A stretch of 64,000 nucleotides of DNA from Pararhizobium sp. (GTDB lineage Bacteria > Pseudomonadota > Alphaproteobacteria > Rhizobiales > Rhizobiaceae), in contig CP051237.1 of the NCBI GenBank assembly GCA_017794825.1, positions 4,110,501 through 4,174,500 on the forward strand, written 5' to 3'. The notes under the pieces were generated by a model, which worked only from the letters and a program-made list of their open reading frames with translations, ran no database searches and was not told the DNA's origin. Shown here in pieces: positions 7,842 through 16,301 of this stretch; position 1 is the stretch's first letter, and each line of letters opens with the position of its first letter. The position numbers and the translations under genes are program-made.

Positions 7842-8435
7842 ATGCCCCTGGAAACATTCCTCTGGATGGTGGTGTTCGCGCTCGTCACCTCCGTCACCCC
7901 GGGTCCCAACAACCTGATGCTGCTCGCCTCGGGCGTGAATTTCGGTTTCATGCGCACGATCCCGCACATGTTCGGGATTGCGCTCGGCTTCGGCAGCCTG
8001 CTGTTGAGCGTCGGTCTCGGGCTTGGCGCGCTGCTGGTCGCCTGGCCGGCGCTTGGGATGGCGCTAAAGGCGGCGGGCGCCGCCTATCTGCTTTATCTCG
8101 CCTGGAAGATCGCCGGCAGCCGCACCATGGGCAGCGCCGGCAAGGCGTCGAAACCCATCACCTTGCTACAGGCCGCCGCCTTCCAGTGGGTCAACCCGAA
8201 GGCCTGGATGATGTCGATCACCGCAATGGCCCTCTACGCCGATCCGCTGAACCCCTGCGTCACGGTTCCGCTTGTCGCGCTGTCCTTCGTCATCGTCAAT
8301 TTTCCAAGCGTTTCGCTATGGGCCGGGTTCGGGACGATGCTGCGCAGTTTCCTCGACCGGCCGAACCGCCTCAAATGGTTCAACATCGTCATGGCGCTGC
8401 TGCTGGTCGCAACGCTCGTCCCGATGCTCCGCTGA
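7842..8435 (+). CDS. LysE-family amino-acid/metabolite exporter
   Basis: A 197-residue inner-membrane protein with about six hydrophobic segments. The family signature TPGPNN lies near residues 18-23 in the first helix, followed by the GFGSLLLSVGLGLGALL segment and AFQWVNPKAWMMSITA, the second family block. LysE/RhtB proteins export amino acids or related metabolites by proton antiport. The position behind ilvIH hints at amino-acid export, but the substrate cannot be read from the sequence. It is 44 bp after ilvH on the same strand and could be co-transcribed. Confidence 0.85.
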   Translation: MPLETFLWMVVFALVTSVTPGPNNLMLLASGVNFGFMRTIPHMFGIALGFGSLLLSVGLGLGALLVAWPALGMALKAAGAAYLLYLAWKIAGSRTMGSAGKASKPITLLQAAAFQWVNPKAWMMSITAMALYADPLNPCVTVPLVALSFVIVNFPSVSLWAGFGTMLRSFLDRPNRLKWFNIVMALLLVATLVPMLR

Positions 8436-8509
8436 AAGGGGCGGGGCGATCGTCAGCTTGCGTAGCATTCTCCAATTTACTTGCACGTAAGATGCGATAA
8501 TGTCGGTGC

Positions 8510-9121
8510 ATGGCACACGGACACGACCACGATCACGACAACGACATGGATCCGATGACGGCGCGCGTCCGCGCGCTGGAGACGCTTCTGTGTGAAAAGG
8601 GATTGATCGATCCGGCCGCCATCGACGTCATCGTCGACACCTATCAGAACAAGGTCGGTCCGCGGAATGGCGCGCGCGTCGTCGCCCGCGCCTGGAGCGA
8701 TCCGGAATTTTGCGACTGGCTGAAGCGGGACGCGACCGCGGCGATCGCCTCGATGGGGTTTGCAGGACGCCAGGGCGAGCACATGAAGGCAGTGTTCAAC
8801 ACGCCGCAGGAGCATAATCTCGTCGTCTGCACCCTGTGCTCCTGTTATCCGTGGAGCGTGCTTGGCCTGCCGCCGGTCTGGTACAAGTCACCGCCCTACC
8901 GGTCTCGCGCGGTCATGGAGCCGCGCAGCGTGCTCACCGAATTCGGCGCGCATCTGCCTGAAGATGTACGCATTCGCGTGTGGGATTCGACTGCAGAGTT
9001 GCGCTATCTCGTCGTGCCGATGCGGCCTGAAGGAACGGACGCCATGACGCAGGAGCAACTGGCGGATCTGGTCACGCGCGATTCCATGATCGGAACCGCG
9101 TTTGCGGAGGCGCCCCGGTGA
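8510..9121 (+). CDS. nthA: Nitrile hydratase, alpha subunit (cobalt type)
   Basis: A 203-residue subunit of the enzyme that hydrates nitriles to amides. The metal-binding claw VCTLCSC lies at residues 106-112; Thr in the CTLCSC motif is diagnostic of the Co(III) form (iron enzymes have CSLCSC). The two later Cys are normally oxidised to sulfinic and sulfenic acid. The neighbouring YPWSVLGLPPVWYKSPPYRSRAV block is also conserved. The N-terminal His/Asp-rich stretch (HGHDHDHDND) could bind metal and is slightly unusual. It opens an operon in which each gene overlaps the next. Confidence 0.93.
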   Translation: MAHGHDHDHDNDMDPMTARVRALETLLCEKGLIDPAAIDVIVDTYQNKVGPRNGARVVARAWSDPEFCDWLKRDATAAIASMGFAGRQGEHMKAVFNTPQEHNLVVCTLCSCYPWSVLGLPPVWYKSPPYRSRAVMEPRSVLTEFGAHLPEDVRIRVWDSTAELRYLVVPMRPEGTDAMTQEQLADLVTRDSMIGTAFAEAPR

Positions 9122-9771
9122 ACGGACCGCACGATCTCGGCGGACGAATGGGCTTCGGCGCAGTGGCGCCGGAACTGGACGAGCCGGTTTTTCACGCCGC
9201 ATGGGAACAGCGGGCGCTCGGCGTGACGCTGTGCGCCGGCGCGCTGGGATACTGGACGCTTGACGAGAGCAGGCATGCGCGCGAATCGCTGCATCCGGCC
9301 GACTACTATGCATCCAGCTACTACGAGATCTGGATCAAGGCGCTCGAAGAACTGCTGACGCGTCACGATTGCATCACCCGCGAGGAGTTGGCGACGGGCA
9401 GGGCGCAGGGCGTCGCGCATCGCGACATACTGACCGCCGACCGGGCGCCGGCGGTTCTCGCCGCGGGAAGTCCGTGCGACCGTCCGGTTGCGACAGACCC
9501 CGCCTTTGCGCTCGGCCAGCAGGTGCGCATGCGCAACCTCAACCCGCATGGTCACACGCGGATACCTGGCTATACCAAGGGCAGGCGGGGTGTTGTCGAG
9601 GCGGTCGCCGGCGGGTTTGTCTTCCCCGACGCCAACGCGCACGGCAAGGGCGAGCAGCCGCAATGGCTTTACACGGTCACATTCACCGGTGCGGAATTGT
9701 GGGGCGAGGGCGCCGAGGCCGGACTGTCCGTGTCGGTCGACGCATGGGAGAGCTATCTTGAAGTTGCATGA
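9118..9771 (+). CDS. nthB: Nitrile hydratase, beta subunit
   Basis: A 217-residue subunit starting at GTG 9118 and overlapping the alpha stop. It opens with MNGPHDLGGRMGFGAV, the classic beta-subunit start, and has HARESLHPADYYASSYYEIWIKALEELL and, near the C-terminus, the SH3-like barrel with GHTRIPGYTKGRRGVVEAVAGGFVFPD and LYTVTFTGAELWG. Conserved Arg residues of the beta subunit contact the oxidised Cys of the alpha claw. Length and order match Co-type enzymes. Confidence 0.93.
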   Translation: MNGPHDLGGRMGFGAVAPELDEPVFHAAWEQRALGVTLCAGALGYWTLDESRHARESLHPADYYASSYYEIWIKALEELLTRHDCITREELATGRAQGVAHRDILTADRAPAVLAAGSPCDRPVATDPAFALGQQVRMRNLNPHGHTRIPGYTKGRRGVVEAVAGGFVFPDANAHGKGEQPQWLYTVTFTGAELWGEGAEAGLSVSVDAWESYLEVA

Positions 9772-10102
9772 AGGATCGGAAGCGCCTGCATTCGAGGAGC
9801 CATGGCAGGCCGAGGCATTCGCCATGGTTGTCCAGCTCAACGAAAAGGGTCTCCTCGACTGGAATGACTGGGCGGAGGCTCTGTCTATGGAACTCCACCG
9901 CCCGGAGGCCGCATCCGACGGCAGCGACTATTACGAATGCTGGCTCGCGGCTCTGGAGAAGCTGCTTGCTTCGAAAGGCATTGTGTCGGAATTGCAAGTC
10001 GGATCGGTCGCCGAAGCCTGGCGGCGCGCCGCGCACGCAACCCCGCATGGCAGTCCCATCCTGCTGGAAAACGATCCCGGACCTGGCGGGAACACGCAGT
10101 GA
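9758..10102 (+). CDS. Nitrile hydratase accessory (activator) protein
   Basis: A 114-residue protein in the third frame, overlapping the end of nthB. TTG 9758 is preferred because GGGAGAG lies at 9747-9753; no in-frame ATG exists nearby. The sequence (PAFEEPWQAEAFAMVVQLNEKGLLDWNDWAEALSMEL, then YYECWLAALEKLLASKGIV) matches the P14K-type activators that resemble the N-terminal part of the beta subunit. In Co-type systems this protein swaps with alpha to load cobalt and allow Cys oxidation. Its presence supports a functional nitrile hydratase. Confidence 0.85.
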   Translation: MKLHEGSEAPAFEEPWQAEAFAMVVQLNEKGLLDWNDWAEALSMELHRPEAASDGSDYYECWLAALEKLLASKGIVSELQVGSVAEAWRRAAHATPHGSPILLENDPGPGGNTQ

Positions 10103-10923
10103 CGGACGCAAGCGTTGAAACCGGCTTCATACTCGATCAATCGCTGAAGCTGGAGCGCAGTGGAGAGGATCTCTACGCGTCGCAGACCGACGATCGGTTC
10201 TGGAACATGATCGGGCCTTTCGGCGGCTGGATGGCGGCGCTGATGCTCAAGGCCGTGCTCGCCGACAACGATGCGGTGTTCGAACCGGTGGCCATGACGG
10301 TGGATTTCCTCAAGGCGCCGCCCAGGGGCGCGCTTGTGCTGCGACGTCGCTGCGACCGCGCCGGGCGCACCACGGCGTTCTGGCGCGTCGACCTCGAAAC
10401 GCCCGACGGCCGGCTCTGCGCCCGGTCGCTCGTTACGCTCGGTCCGCATCGAAGCACCCTGGCTTTCTCGACCCGCCGCATGCCCGAGGTCAGGCCGGCG
10501 GAAGAGGCCGGCGACGGCAGCAGAACCTTCATGCCGGTGGAATGGGCGAGGCTCTATGACTGCCGGATCATCAAGGGCCGGATGGGCGAGGCAAAGCAGG
10601 ACGCGCATTCGCTCGAGTGGATCCGCGAGGCTGACCGCCGTCCGCTGGACTACCTGTCGCTGGCGGCTATCTGCGACAGCCCGTTTCCGCGGCTGTTCAT
10701 CGCCACGGGGTCGGCCTCCAGCATATCGACCGTCACGATGACGACGTACTTCCATGTCAGCTTGAGCGAACTGGCGGGCATTGGTGACGACTACATCTTG
10801 TGCGACTCCGGTTGCGAGCGATCGAACGGGGGCTTTTACGATCAGCATTCGAGGATATTCGAAAAGCACGGGTCTTTGCTTGCCACGTCGCATCAGATGG
10901 TCTGGTACGACAGGGGATTGTGA
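10099..10923 (+). CDS. Acyl-CoA thioesterase-like (double hotdog) protein
   Basis: A 274-residue protein begun at GTG 10099, which overlaps the activator stop as GTGA, the same coupling seen between the preceding genes. The N-terminal half (DRFWNMIGPFGGWMAALMLKAVL, FEPVAMTVDFLKAPPRGALVLRRRCDRAGRTTAFWRVDL) is a TesB-like hotdog domain, and the C-terminal half has a second (YLSLAAICDSPFPRLF, STVTMTTYFHVSLSEL, GGFYDQHSRIFEKHGSLLATSHQMVWYDRG). TesB-like enzymes hydrolyse acyl-CoA esters. Co-transcription with nitrile hydratase suggests a role in handling an acid or acyl-CoA derived from a nitrile, which is inference. Confidence 0.75.
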   Translation: MTDASVETGFILDQSLKLERSGEDLYASQTDDRFWNMIGPFGGWMAALMLKAVLADNDAVFEPVAMTVDFLKAPPRGALVLRRRCDRAGRTTAFWRVDLETPDGRLCARSLVTLGPHRSTLAFSTRRMPEVRPAEEAGDGSRTFMPVEWARLYDCRIIKGRMGEAKQDAHSLEWIREADRRPLDYLSLAAICDSPFPRLFIATGSASSISTVTMTTYFHVSLSELAGIGDDYILCDSGCERSNGGFYDQHSRIFEKHGSLLATSHQMVWYDRGL

Positions 10924-11494
10924 TTTTCCTCCACTGCGTGTATTAGCAATCGCTACACCGTAAACTGGTCGTGCATTCAATCAAAATGATAAAATGTCAT
11001 CCAGTGCGCAGAATCCGAATGATTTTGAAATCTTTTATTGCATTTGAATGATTCGTGATCGGACAGAGTCCGGAGTTTTGAATTATACAGCACCTCGGAT
11101 TTTCGTCTCCAACAACCAAAAAGAGCAATTTCCGGCGCGAACGGCTGCGAATATATTGGGCTTCGCGATGGTTGACCGGAGTAAGGCGCACACCCGACAA
11201 CAATTCGGCCTGGCGGCGTCCGCCGATGTGAACCGATCTCGTTCGGGAACCGTTCTACAACAGGACTGCCTGTAAAAAGTTTCATCTGGCGACCCGTTCC
11301 GCGCCTCTCGGGTCGCCGTGAAAGGCGTCGCGCTCTTCGGAGTGCGGCGCTTTCTCCTTGAAGGCGGCGAACTACTGTCTCGAGTCTGAAGATCCTTCAA
11401 GAGAGTGCTGCAAGAATGTGAGGAACTTCAAATCCAGCACCCTGGAACGTCATTCGCGCTTGCCCTGCCGAAACGAATCTAGCCAAGTGGGGCC
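10924..11494. other. 571-bp gene-free region with two hairpins; possible small RNA
   Basis: No open frame here looks coding. AT-richer than its flanks on the left side. The right side carries a perfect 8-bp stem (GGCGACCC at 11288-11295 with GGGTCGCC at 11310-11317) followed by a terminator-like hairpin. No protein gene ends near them, so a non-coding transcript of roughly 200-300 nt could end here. The sequence was not recognised as a known RNA family. Confidence 0.3.
11324..11353 (+). terminator. UUCG-capped intrinsic terminator-like hairpin
   Basis: GGCGTCGCGCTC and GAGTGCGGCGCT pair around a TTCG tetraloop, giving about eleven base pairs including G-U pairs, followed by TTTCTCC. It lies 400 bp after the previous plus-strand gene and 140 bp before the next, so it is an orphan terminator. 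Confidence 0.5.
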
Positions 11495-12622
11495 ATGCAG
11501 TTTTCGAAAGAGCAGGACGAGGCTCTCAAAGCCGTATCATCCTGGTTGAAGCGGGGCGACTCCCCGCTCTTCCGACTTTTTGGCTACGCCGGCACCGGCA
11601 AGACGACGCTTGCCCGGCATTTTGCAGAACATATCGACGGCGACGTGCAGTTCGCAGCCTTTACCGGCAAGGCGGCGCAGGTGCTGCGCTCGAAAGGCGC
11701 GAGCAACGCCAAGACCATCCATTCGCTGATCTACCGCCCTCGCGGCGAGGAAACCGTGGAAGACGAAGAAACTGGAAAGACATCCGTATCCCCGATGTTC
11801 TCGCTGAACCGCCAGAGCCCCGTCGCCAAGGCCGCGCTGATCATCGTGGACGAGTGCTCCATGGTGGACGAGGACCTTGGTCGGGATCTGATGAGCTTCG
11901 GAACGCCGATCCTCGTGCTCGGCGATCCCGGACAGCTTCCGCCGATCTCCGGCGGCGGCTATTTCACCGAACATGATCCCGATATCCTGCTGACCGAAAT
12001 ACACAGGCAGGCGCGCGACAACCCGATCATCGATCTGGCCATGCGCGTGCGCGAGGAAGGCGAGATCGGCTACGGCGACCTTGGCGCCGCCAAGGTCATT
12101 CACCGCTCAGACGTCACCTCCGAACTTGTGCTGCAAGCCGACCAGGTGCTGCTTGGCATCAACCGGACCCGGCGCAGGTACAATCAGAGATTGCGTGAAC
12201 TGAAAGGCTTCGACGCCGCCCATCCGCAAGCCGGCGACAAGCTCGTCTGCCTGCGCAACGACCCGGCCAAGGGGCTGCTCAACGGCTCGCTCTGGCAGGT
12301 CATGACGTCATCGAGGGAAACCGTGAAACCCGGCATCAATCTTCTGGTGCGGCCGGAAGACGACGACATGGATCGCGGCGCGGCGCGCATCAAGCTTTTG
12401 AAGGCTCAGTTCGAGGATCCGGACGCGGACATTCCCTGGCAGACAAAACGGCGCTACGACGACTTCGATTATGGATACGCGCTGACTGTCCACAAGGCTC
12501 AAGGGTCTCAGTGGAACGAGGTGGTTCTGTTCGACGAGAGCTTCGCCTTCCGGGACATGCGGGAGCGCTGGCTCTATACGGCCATCACCCGGGCCGCCGA
12601 GCGGCTGACGATCGTCAGGTGA
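11495..12622 (+). CDS. RecD-like ATP-dependent DNA helicase
   Basis: A 375-residue superfamily 1 helicase. Walker A is GYAGTGKTT at about residues 30-38; motif Ia follows in AAFTGKAAQVLRSKGASNAKTIHSLIY; motif II is IIVDECSMVDEDL; motif III is LVLGDPGQLPPI; and the C-terminal motif VI region reads GYALTVHKAQGSQWNEVVLFDES with YTAITRAAERLTIV. It is shorter than RecD/TraA and lacks an N-terminal exonuclease or relaxase domain, so it belongs to the small UvrD/RecD2-like group often annotated as ATP-dependent RecD-like helicase. A role in DNA repair is likely but unproven. Confidence 0.85.
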   Translation: MQFSKEQDEALKAVSSWLKRGDSPLFRLFGYAGTGKTTLARHFAEHIDGDVQFAAFTGKAAQVLRSKGASNAKTIHSLIYRPRGEETVEDEETGKTSVSPMFSLNRQSPVAKAALIIVDECSMVDEDLGRDLMSFGTPILVLGDPGQLPPISGGGYFTEHDPDILLTEIHRQARDNPIIDLAMRVREEGEIGYGDLGAAKVIHRSDVTSELVLQADQVLLGINRTRRRYNQRLRELKGFDAAHPQAGDKLVCLRNDPAKGLLNGSLWQVMTSSRETVKPGINLLVRPEDDDMDRGAARIKLLKAQFEDPDADIPWQTKRRYDDFDYGYALTVHKAQGSQWNEVVLFDESFAFRDMRERWLYTAITRAAERLTIVR

Positions 12623-12640
12623 CAAAGCCGCAGCAGCGCA

Positions 12641-13051
12641 TCAGGCCGCGCGGCGTCTGCCGACATCCTCATGGACCCACGCCCAGGCTTCATCGGTGCG
12701 CGCCTCGTCGAAATGCCGCACTTCCATGCTGAAGAGCTGTGGGCAGAACCTGATGGCGAGAGCGACCCAGGACGGGCCGCCCACAACCGCATAGCGATCG
12801 ACATGGCTGAGCGCGCGCAGCCGCCCGATGAAGGACGTCTCGGAAAATACGGAGGTCCAGTCGACGCCGTCCCAGGCGCGCAGGCGCACCAGCAGGTTTA
12901 TCCGGTCGAACTTCCGATAGGCCTTGTCGAGCTCCAGGCTGATGTCGTCCAGCTCTGCGGTGCTGACATGGCCGTTCACCTCATAGGCGAAGACGTCTTC
13001 CCGCTCGGCAGGAAGTCTGCCGACGGCGCGCTTCTGCTTTTCAAGCAACAT
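12641..13051 (-). CDS. SpoIIAA-like (STAS/SEC14-fold) protein
   Basis: A 136-residue cytoplasmic protein. The pattern of VFAYEVNGHVSTAELDDISLELDKAYRKFDRINLLVRLRAWDGVDW followed by HVDRYAVVGGPSWVALAIRFCPQLFSMEVRHFDEARTDEAWAWV matches the SpoIIAA-like family (a STAS-related fold implicated in lipid binding). It converges on the helicase gene with an 18-bp gap and diverges from pdxJ. No operon partner is evident and its function is unknown. Confidence 0.7.
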   Translation of the reverse strand: MLLEKQKRAVGRLPAEREDVFAYEVNGHVSTAELDDISLELDKAYRKFDRINLLVRLRAWDGVDWTSVFSETSFIGRLRALSHVDRYAVVGGPSWVALAIRFCPQLFSMEVRHFDEARTDEAWAWVHEDVGRRRAA

Positions 13052-13224
13052 GCTTTCCTCCCGTGTTTTTCCGGATACTACCTATGAGGGATGTCAAAAC
13101 TGTGATGCCGCGCAATCGGATAGTCAGATCAGCATCACGAATATTTGCATCAATATTCCTGCCTTGAAGCCCGTTCCGGCAGATTGTAGTGAAGGCGGTC
13201 TCCAACATCGCGGACGGGCATTTC

Positions 13225-13989
13225 ATGACGGATGGAAACACAACCAAACTGTCGGTCAACCTCAATGCGGTGGCGATGCTGCGCAATCGCCGCGACCTGC
13301 CTTGGCCGAGCGTAACGGGTCTCGGTCGTATTGCGCTTGCCGCCGGCGCGCACGGGCTGACGGTCCATCCGAGACCCGACGAACGCCATATCCGCAGAAG
13401 CGACGTTCCCGAGCTCCGCGCCCTGATTGACGACGAGTTTCCCGGCGCCGAGTTCAACATTGAAGGCTATCCGAGCGAGGACTTTCTGCAACTGGTCGAG
13501 GCGGCCGAACCCGAACAGGCGACGCTGGTGCCCGACGATCCGGCGCAGGCGACGTCCGATCATGGCTGGGACTTCGAAAAGCACGCGGAGTTTCTGGCGA
13601 AAGCCGTCGGCCGACTGAAACGCAGCGGCGTTCGGGTGTCGCTGTTCGCCGATCCCGACTGCGACGCCCGCGCCATCGACTTCGCAAAGCAAACCGGAGC
13701 GGACCGTCTGGAGCTCTATACCGGCCCATACGGCGCCTGCCACGACGCTCCCGGCCGCACTGCGAAAGAGATCGACCGCCTGGCGAAAACCGCGGACGCG
13801 GCGCTGGCGGCGGGGATGGATCTGAACGCCGGTCACGATCTCACGGTCGGCAATCTGCCGCCTCTGCTCGCGCGCATCCCGCAGATCCGCGAAGTTTCGA
13901 TCGGCCACGGCCTGACAGCGGACGCCCTGGAGCACGGCATGGTCGGCGCCGTGCGTCGTTTTTTGCGCGCCTGCGGGCATAAAGCCTGA
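13225..13989 (+). CDS. pdxJ: Pyridoxine 5'-phosphate synthase
   Basis: A 254-residue TIM-barrel enzyme that condenses 3-amino-2-oxopropyl phosphate with 1-deoxy-D-xylulose 5-phosphate to make pyridoxine 5'-phosphate. Conserved blocks are LSVNLNAVAMLRNRR (phosphate and substrate contact), GLTVHPRPDERHIR, EFNIEGYPSEDFLQLV, TLVPDDP, VSLFADPD, DRLELYTGPYG, DLNAGHDLTVGNL and VSIGHGLTADAL. ATG 13225 with GGACGGG six bases upstream is preferred over the in-frame GTG at 13189. Length and motifs match the long rhizobial PdxJ type. Confidence 0.93.
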   Translation: MTDGNTTKLSVNLNAVAMLRNRRDLPWPSVTGLGRIALAAGAHGLTVHPRPDERHIRRSDVPELRALIDDEFPGAEFNIEGYPSEDFLQLVEAAEPEQATLVPDDPAQATSDHGWDFEKHAEFLAKAVGRLKRSGVRVSLFADPDCDARAIDFAKQTGADRLELYTGPYGACHDAPGRTAKEIDRLAKTADAALAAGMDLNAGHDLTVGNLPPLLARIPQIREVSIGHGLTADALEHGMVGAVRRFLRACGHKA

Positions 13990-14007
13990 TCCGCAGCTAT
14001 CGCGTTT

Positions 14008-14556
14008 TCAGATCTGTTCCGAACGGTGGAATTCGTGTTCATGTGCGAGGACGCCCATGATCCAGTCGTCATGCCATTTTCCGTCGACCAAGGCCGCCTC
14101 CCGTTCCGTGCCTTCATGGCGGAAACCGCAGGCGCGATAGCATCGGATGGCCCGCTCATTATAGGCAAGAACGCGAAGGTCGATCCGGTGTAGCCGCATC
14201 TCGCCAAAAGCATGGTCGAGCGCAAGCATGATCGCCTTGCGTCCGATGCCTTTTCCCACAAAATCCGTCGCGAACATACCGATAGCCAGTCGCGCCTTGT
14301 GATCCGAATTCGATAGCGTGTGCAGTCGCAGGTGGCCGACGGCGGCGCCATCGGCTTCAATGATTTTTCCATACGGCTGTTGCTTCAGCCACTCCACCCA
14401 TCGGTGCGATGTCGCGAGTTCTGGCTGCTGAATGGACTCGCTGTCGCCGCCGTACATGCGTACGAACTCGGCGGGTGGAAAATAAGAGACGTGAATCTCC
14501 GCGTCTGTCGCGACGGGATCGCGCAAAGCCACTGCGCCGGATCTGTCGTGTGTCAT
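14008..14556 (-). CDS. GNAT-family N-acetyltransferase (RimJ/RimL-like)
   Basis: A 182-residue acetyltransferase. The central part (AVGHLRLHTLSNSDHKARLAIGMFATDFVGKGIGRKAIMLALDHAFGEMRLHRIDLRVLAYNERAIRCYRACGFRHEGTERE) contains the acetyl-CoA-binding loop VGKGIG and the typical RAIRCYRACGF block. This subgroup acetylates small molecules or protein N-termini; the substrate is unknown. It converges with pdxJ and is transcribed toward it. Confidence 0.85.
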   Translation of the reverse strand: MTHDRSGAVALRDPVATDAEIHVSYFPPAEFVRMYGGDSESIQQPELATSHRWVEWLKQQPYGKIIEADGAAVGHLRLHTLSNSDHKARLAIGMFATDFVGKGIGRKAIMLALDHAFGEMRLHRIDLRVLAYNERAIRCYRACGFRHEGTEREAALVDGKWHDDWIMGVLAHEHEFHRSEQI

Positions 14557-14640
14557 CCAGGTAAGTCCCGAGGGCGTTGTCGCGGATGTCTTTGCATTGA
14601 CAGCGGTTGACTACAAGGTTCGAAAACGCCATCCGCAAAC

Positions 14641-14669
14641 AAAAAAGGGCGCCGCAAGGGCGCCCTTTT
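14641..14669. terminator. Bidirectional terminator after the outer-membrane protein gene
   Basis: GGGCGCC-GCAAG-GGCGCCC at 14647-14665 is a perfect 7-bp stem flanked by six A on the left and four T on the right, so it can act on both strands. On the minus strand it ends the transcript of the outer-membrane protein gene 20 bp upstream. Confidence 0.75.
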
Positions 14670-14689
14670 CGTCATTCTGTCCGGGTGGA

Positions 14690-15268
14690 TCAGAAATTGT
14701 AGTTCAGGTTGAGCTTCAGAACATTGATGTCGGAACCGCCCGAATTGTCCGATCCGAAATCGATGTAGTTGTAGCTCGCGCCGAGCGACCAGTCTTCTAC
14801 GATCATGAAGTCCATGCCGGCGCCGACTGTCCAGCCTGCTGGCGTGTCGTCAAAGCCCGGAGCGAAGCCGCTCGACTTCAGGCTTGCGATCGCGCCGCCG
14901 GCCGTGCCGTAAAGTGCAACCGTGTCGTTCGCCCAACCGAGCTTGCCCTGTGCAATGCCCAGTCCGTTCACGTTCGACTGCGAACCGCCGACATCGACCC
15001 AGGAGCCGCTGATTTCAGCGCCGAGCAGGAAGCCGGAAGGGGAAACCCAGTTGTAACCACCCTGACCGCCGAGCAGCCAGCCGTCACCCGAATAGGATCC
15101 GGACTGCCAGCCGTAACCGCCGTGGATACCAAGATAGAATCCATCGAACGGATTGGTCTCTTCGACGACAACAACCGGCGGCGCCATCGGAGTTGGCTCT
15201 ACCAGGTCCGCTGCATGGGAAGCTGTCGTAATCAGCGCAATGGCTGTTGTTGCTAGAAGTACTCTCAC
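14690..15268 (-). CDS. Outer-membrane beta-barrel protein (Omp25/Omp31-like)
   Basis: A 192-residue protein with a clear signal peptide (MRVLLATTAIALITTASHA). The mature part is a small beta-barrel: NPFDGFYLGIHGGYGWQSG, LLGGQGGYNWVSPSGFLLGAEISGSW and a final strand ending DINVLKLNLNYNF with the C-terminal Phe that the BAM complex recognises. It matches the porin-like Omp25/31 family abundant in Rhizobiales, which tie the outer membrane to the envelope rather than form large pores. It has its own terminator at 14641-14669. Confidence 0.85.
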   Translation of the reverse strand: MRVLLATTAIALITTASHAADLVEPTPMAPPVVVVEETNPFDGFYLGIHGGYGWQSGSYSGDGWLLGGQGGYNWVSPSGFLLGAEISGSWVDVGGSQSNVNGLGIAQGKLGWANDTVALYGTAGGAIASLKSSGFAPGFDDTPAGWTVGAGMDFMIVEDWSLGASYNYIDFGSDNSGGSDINVLKLNLNYNF

Positions 15269-15443
15269 TTACTCATCCTCTTCGGTTACTCGCAGGATAT
15301 TACTCACCCGCGCCAGAGCCCGTTTTTTAAGCAAAATGTGTCAATGTTGAGTTTACATTAAGGCAGAGCATACGGATTCTCTGGCTCGTTGCCTTTTTGC
15401 AACAGATATACTTTATGCGCGAACAGTAAAGAAGTTCTCACCC

Positions 15444-16031
15444 TTAACGTTCAGTTGCGCCCTTGCCGGCCAGGATCTTTGCCCTGCTTTTATGAATGCG
15501 TGCAACGCGGGTCTGCGATTGTTTCGCGCCCGTGAAATGGATCATATAGCCGCGTCGGCGACCCGGCGTCAGGGCGTCGAAGGCGCGTGCGAATTCGGGG
15601 TCTTCATTCAAAATCTCGGTCAGTTCGTCAGGCAATTCGAGTTGATCCTTTTCGGAAAACTCTACTTTCAGGCCCTGTCGTTCGACGTCGATCGCCCTTC
15701 GGATGTATTTGACGAGACGGCCCTTGCCGTCCGCAATCTCGTTTTCAGCTGTGAACCTCAATTGGCGCATGGCCTGCGAATGTTCGCCCGGATTGACGAG
15801 GACGTTTTCGTCATCCTCGATGAGCGATCCCTTGAAAAAGCCGACGGCGCAATAATCCTTCAGGGCAAAGATGATGGCGACGTTCCCGCCGTCGAAGGCA
15901 TAGCAGAGCTTGCCCCATTTGACGTTTTCCTCAAGGCCGCAATCGAGCAGGATCTCCCGCAGCAGCTTGCGCTCCGCATTCCACTGTTCCTGTGCAAGAA
16001 GCTTGTCTATGTCCGATTGCGTCTCGCTCAT
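15444..16031 (-). CDS. YdeI/OmpD-associated family protein
   Basis: A 195-residue cytoplasmic protein. The first part (VKWGKLCYAFDGGNVAIIFALKDYCAVGFFKGSLIEDDENVLVNPGEHSQAMRQLRFTAENEI) is a DUF1801-like domain, and the C-terminal part (LELPDELTEILNEDPEFARAFDALTPGRRRGYMIHFTGAKQSQTRVARIHKSRAKILAGKG) is the bacteriocin-protection OmdA segment. Function in the family is poorly known. The upstream SEC-C gene on the same strand ends four bases inside its start, so the two may be linked in transcription. Confidence 0.8.
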   Translation of the reverse strand: MSETQSDIDKLLAQEQWNAERKLLREILLDCGLEENVKWGKLCYAFDGGNVAIIFALKDYCAVGFFKGSLIEDDENVLVNPGEHSQAMRQLRFTAENEIADGKGRLVKYIRRAIDVERQGLKVEFSEKDQLELPDELTEILNEDPEFARAFDALTPGRRRGYMIHFTGAKQSQTRVARIHKSRAKILAGKGATER

Positions 16032-16301
16032 GGCCTTGCCTCCTGTTCGCCGCGTCCATGATCCGGCCGCCGGGGGAATGATGAGCGCCGGCTTACCGGC
16101 GCTCCCTGAAAGTAGTGATCCCGGCCGCTGTCGTCATATCTGCCGCTCTTCAGGCAGCAGCGTTTGTAGCGCTTGCCCGAGCCGCAGGGGCAGGGGTCGT
16201 TGCGACCGAGTTTTTCAAGAAGTTCGACATCGCCCATGCACCGTGCGGTCGCCTGTCTTGACCCGCGTTTCAGACGGGAAGGACTTACGCCGCTTGGACA
16301 T
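16028..16301 (-). pseudogene. SEC-C zinc-motif protein, apparently frameshifted
   Basis: The C-terminal part has an intact SEC-C zinc motif (LGRNDPCPCGSGKRYKRCCLKSG). The natural start seems to be ATG 16301 (MSKRRKSFPSETRVKTGDRTVHG), but that frame runs into a stop; the zinc-motif frame resumes as DVELLEKLGRNDP. Removing one base of the G-run at 16233-16235 joins the two into one smooth protein. So either a one-base insertion broke the gene or the base is a sequence error. Relatives are short SEC-C proteins of unknown role, possibly nucleic-acid or SecB binding. Confidence 0.55.
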
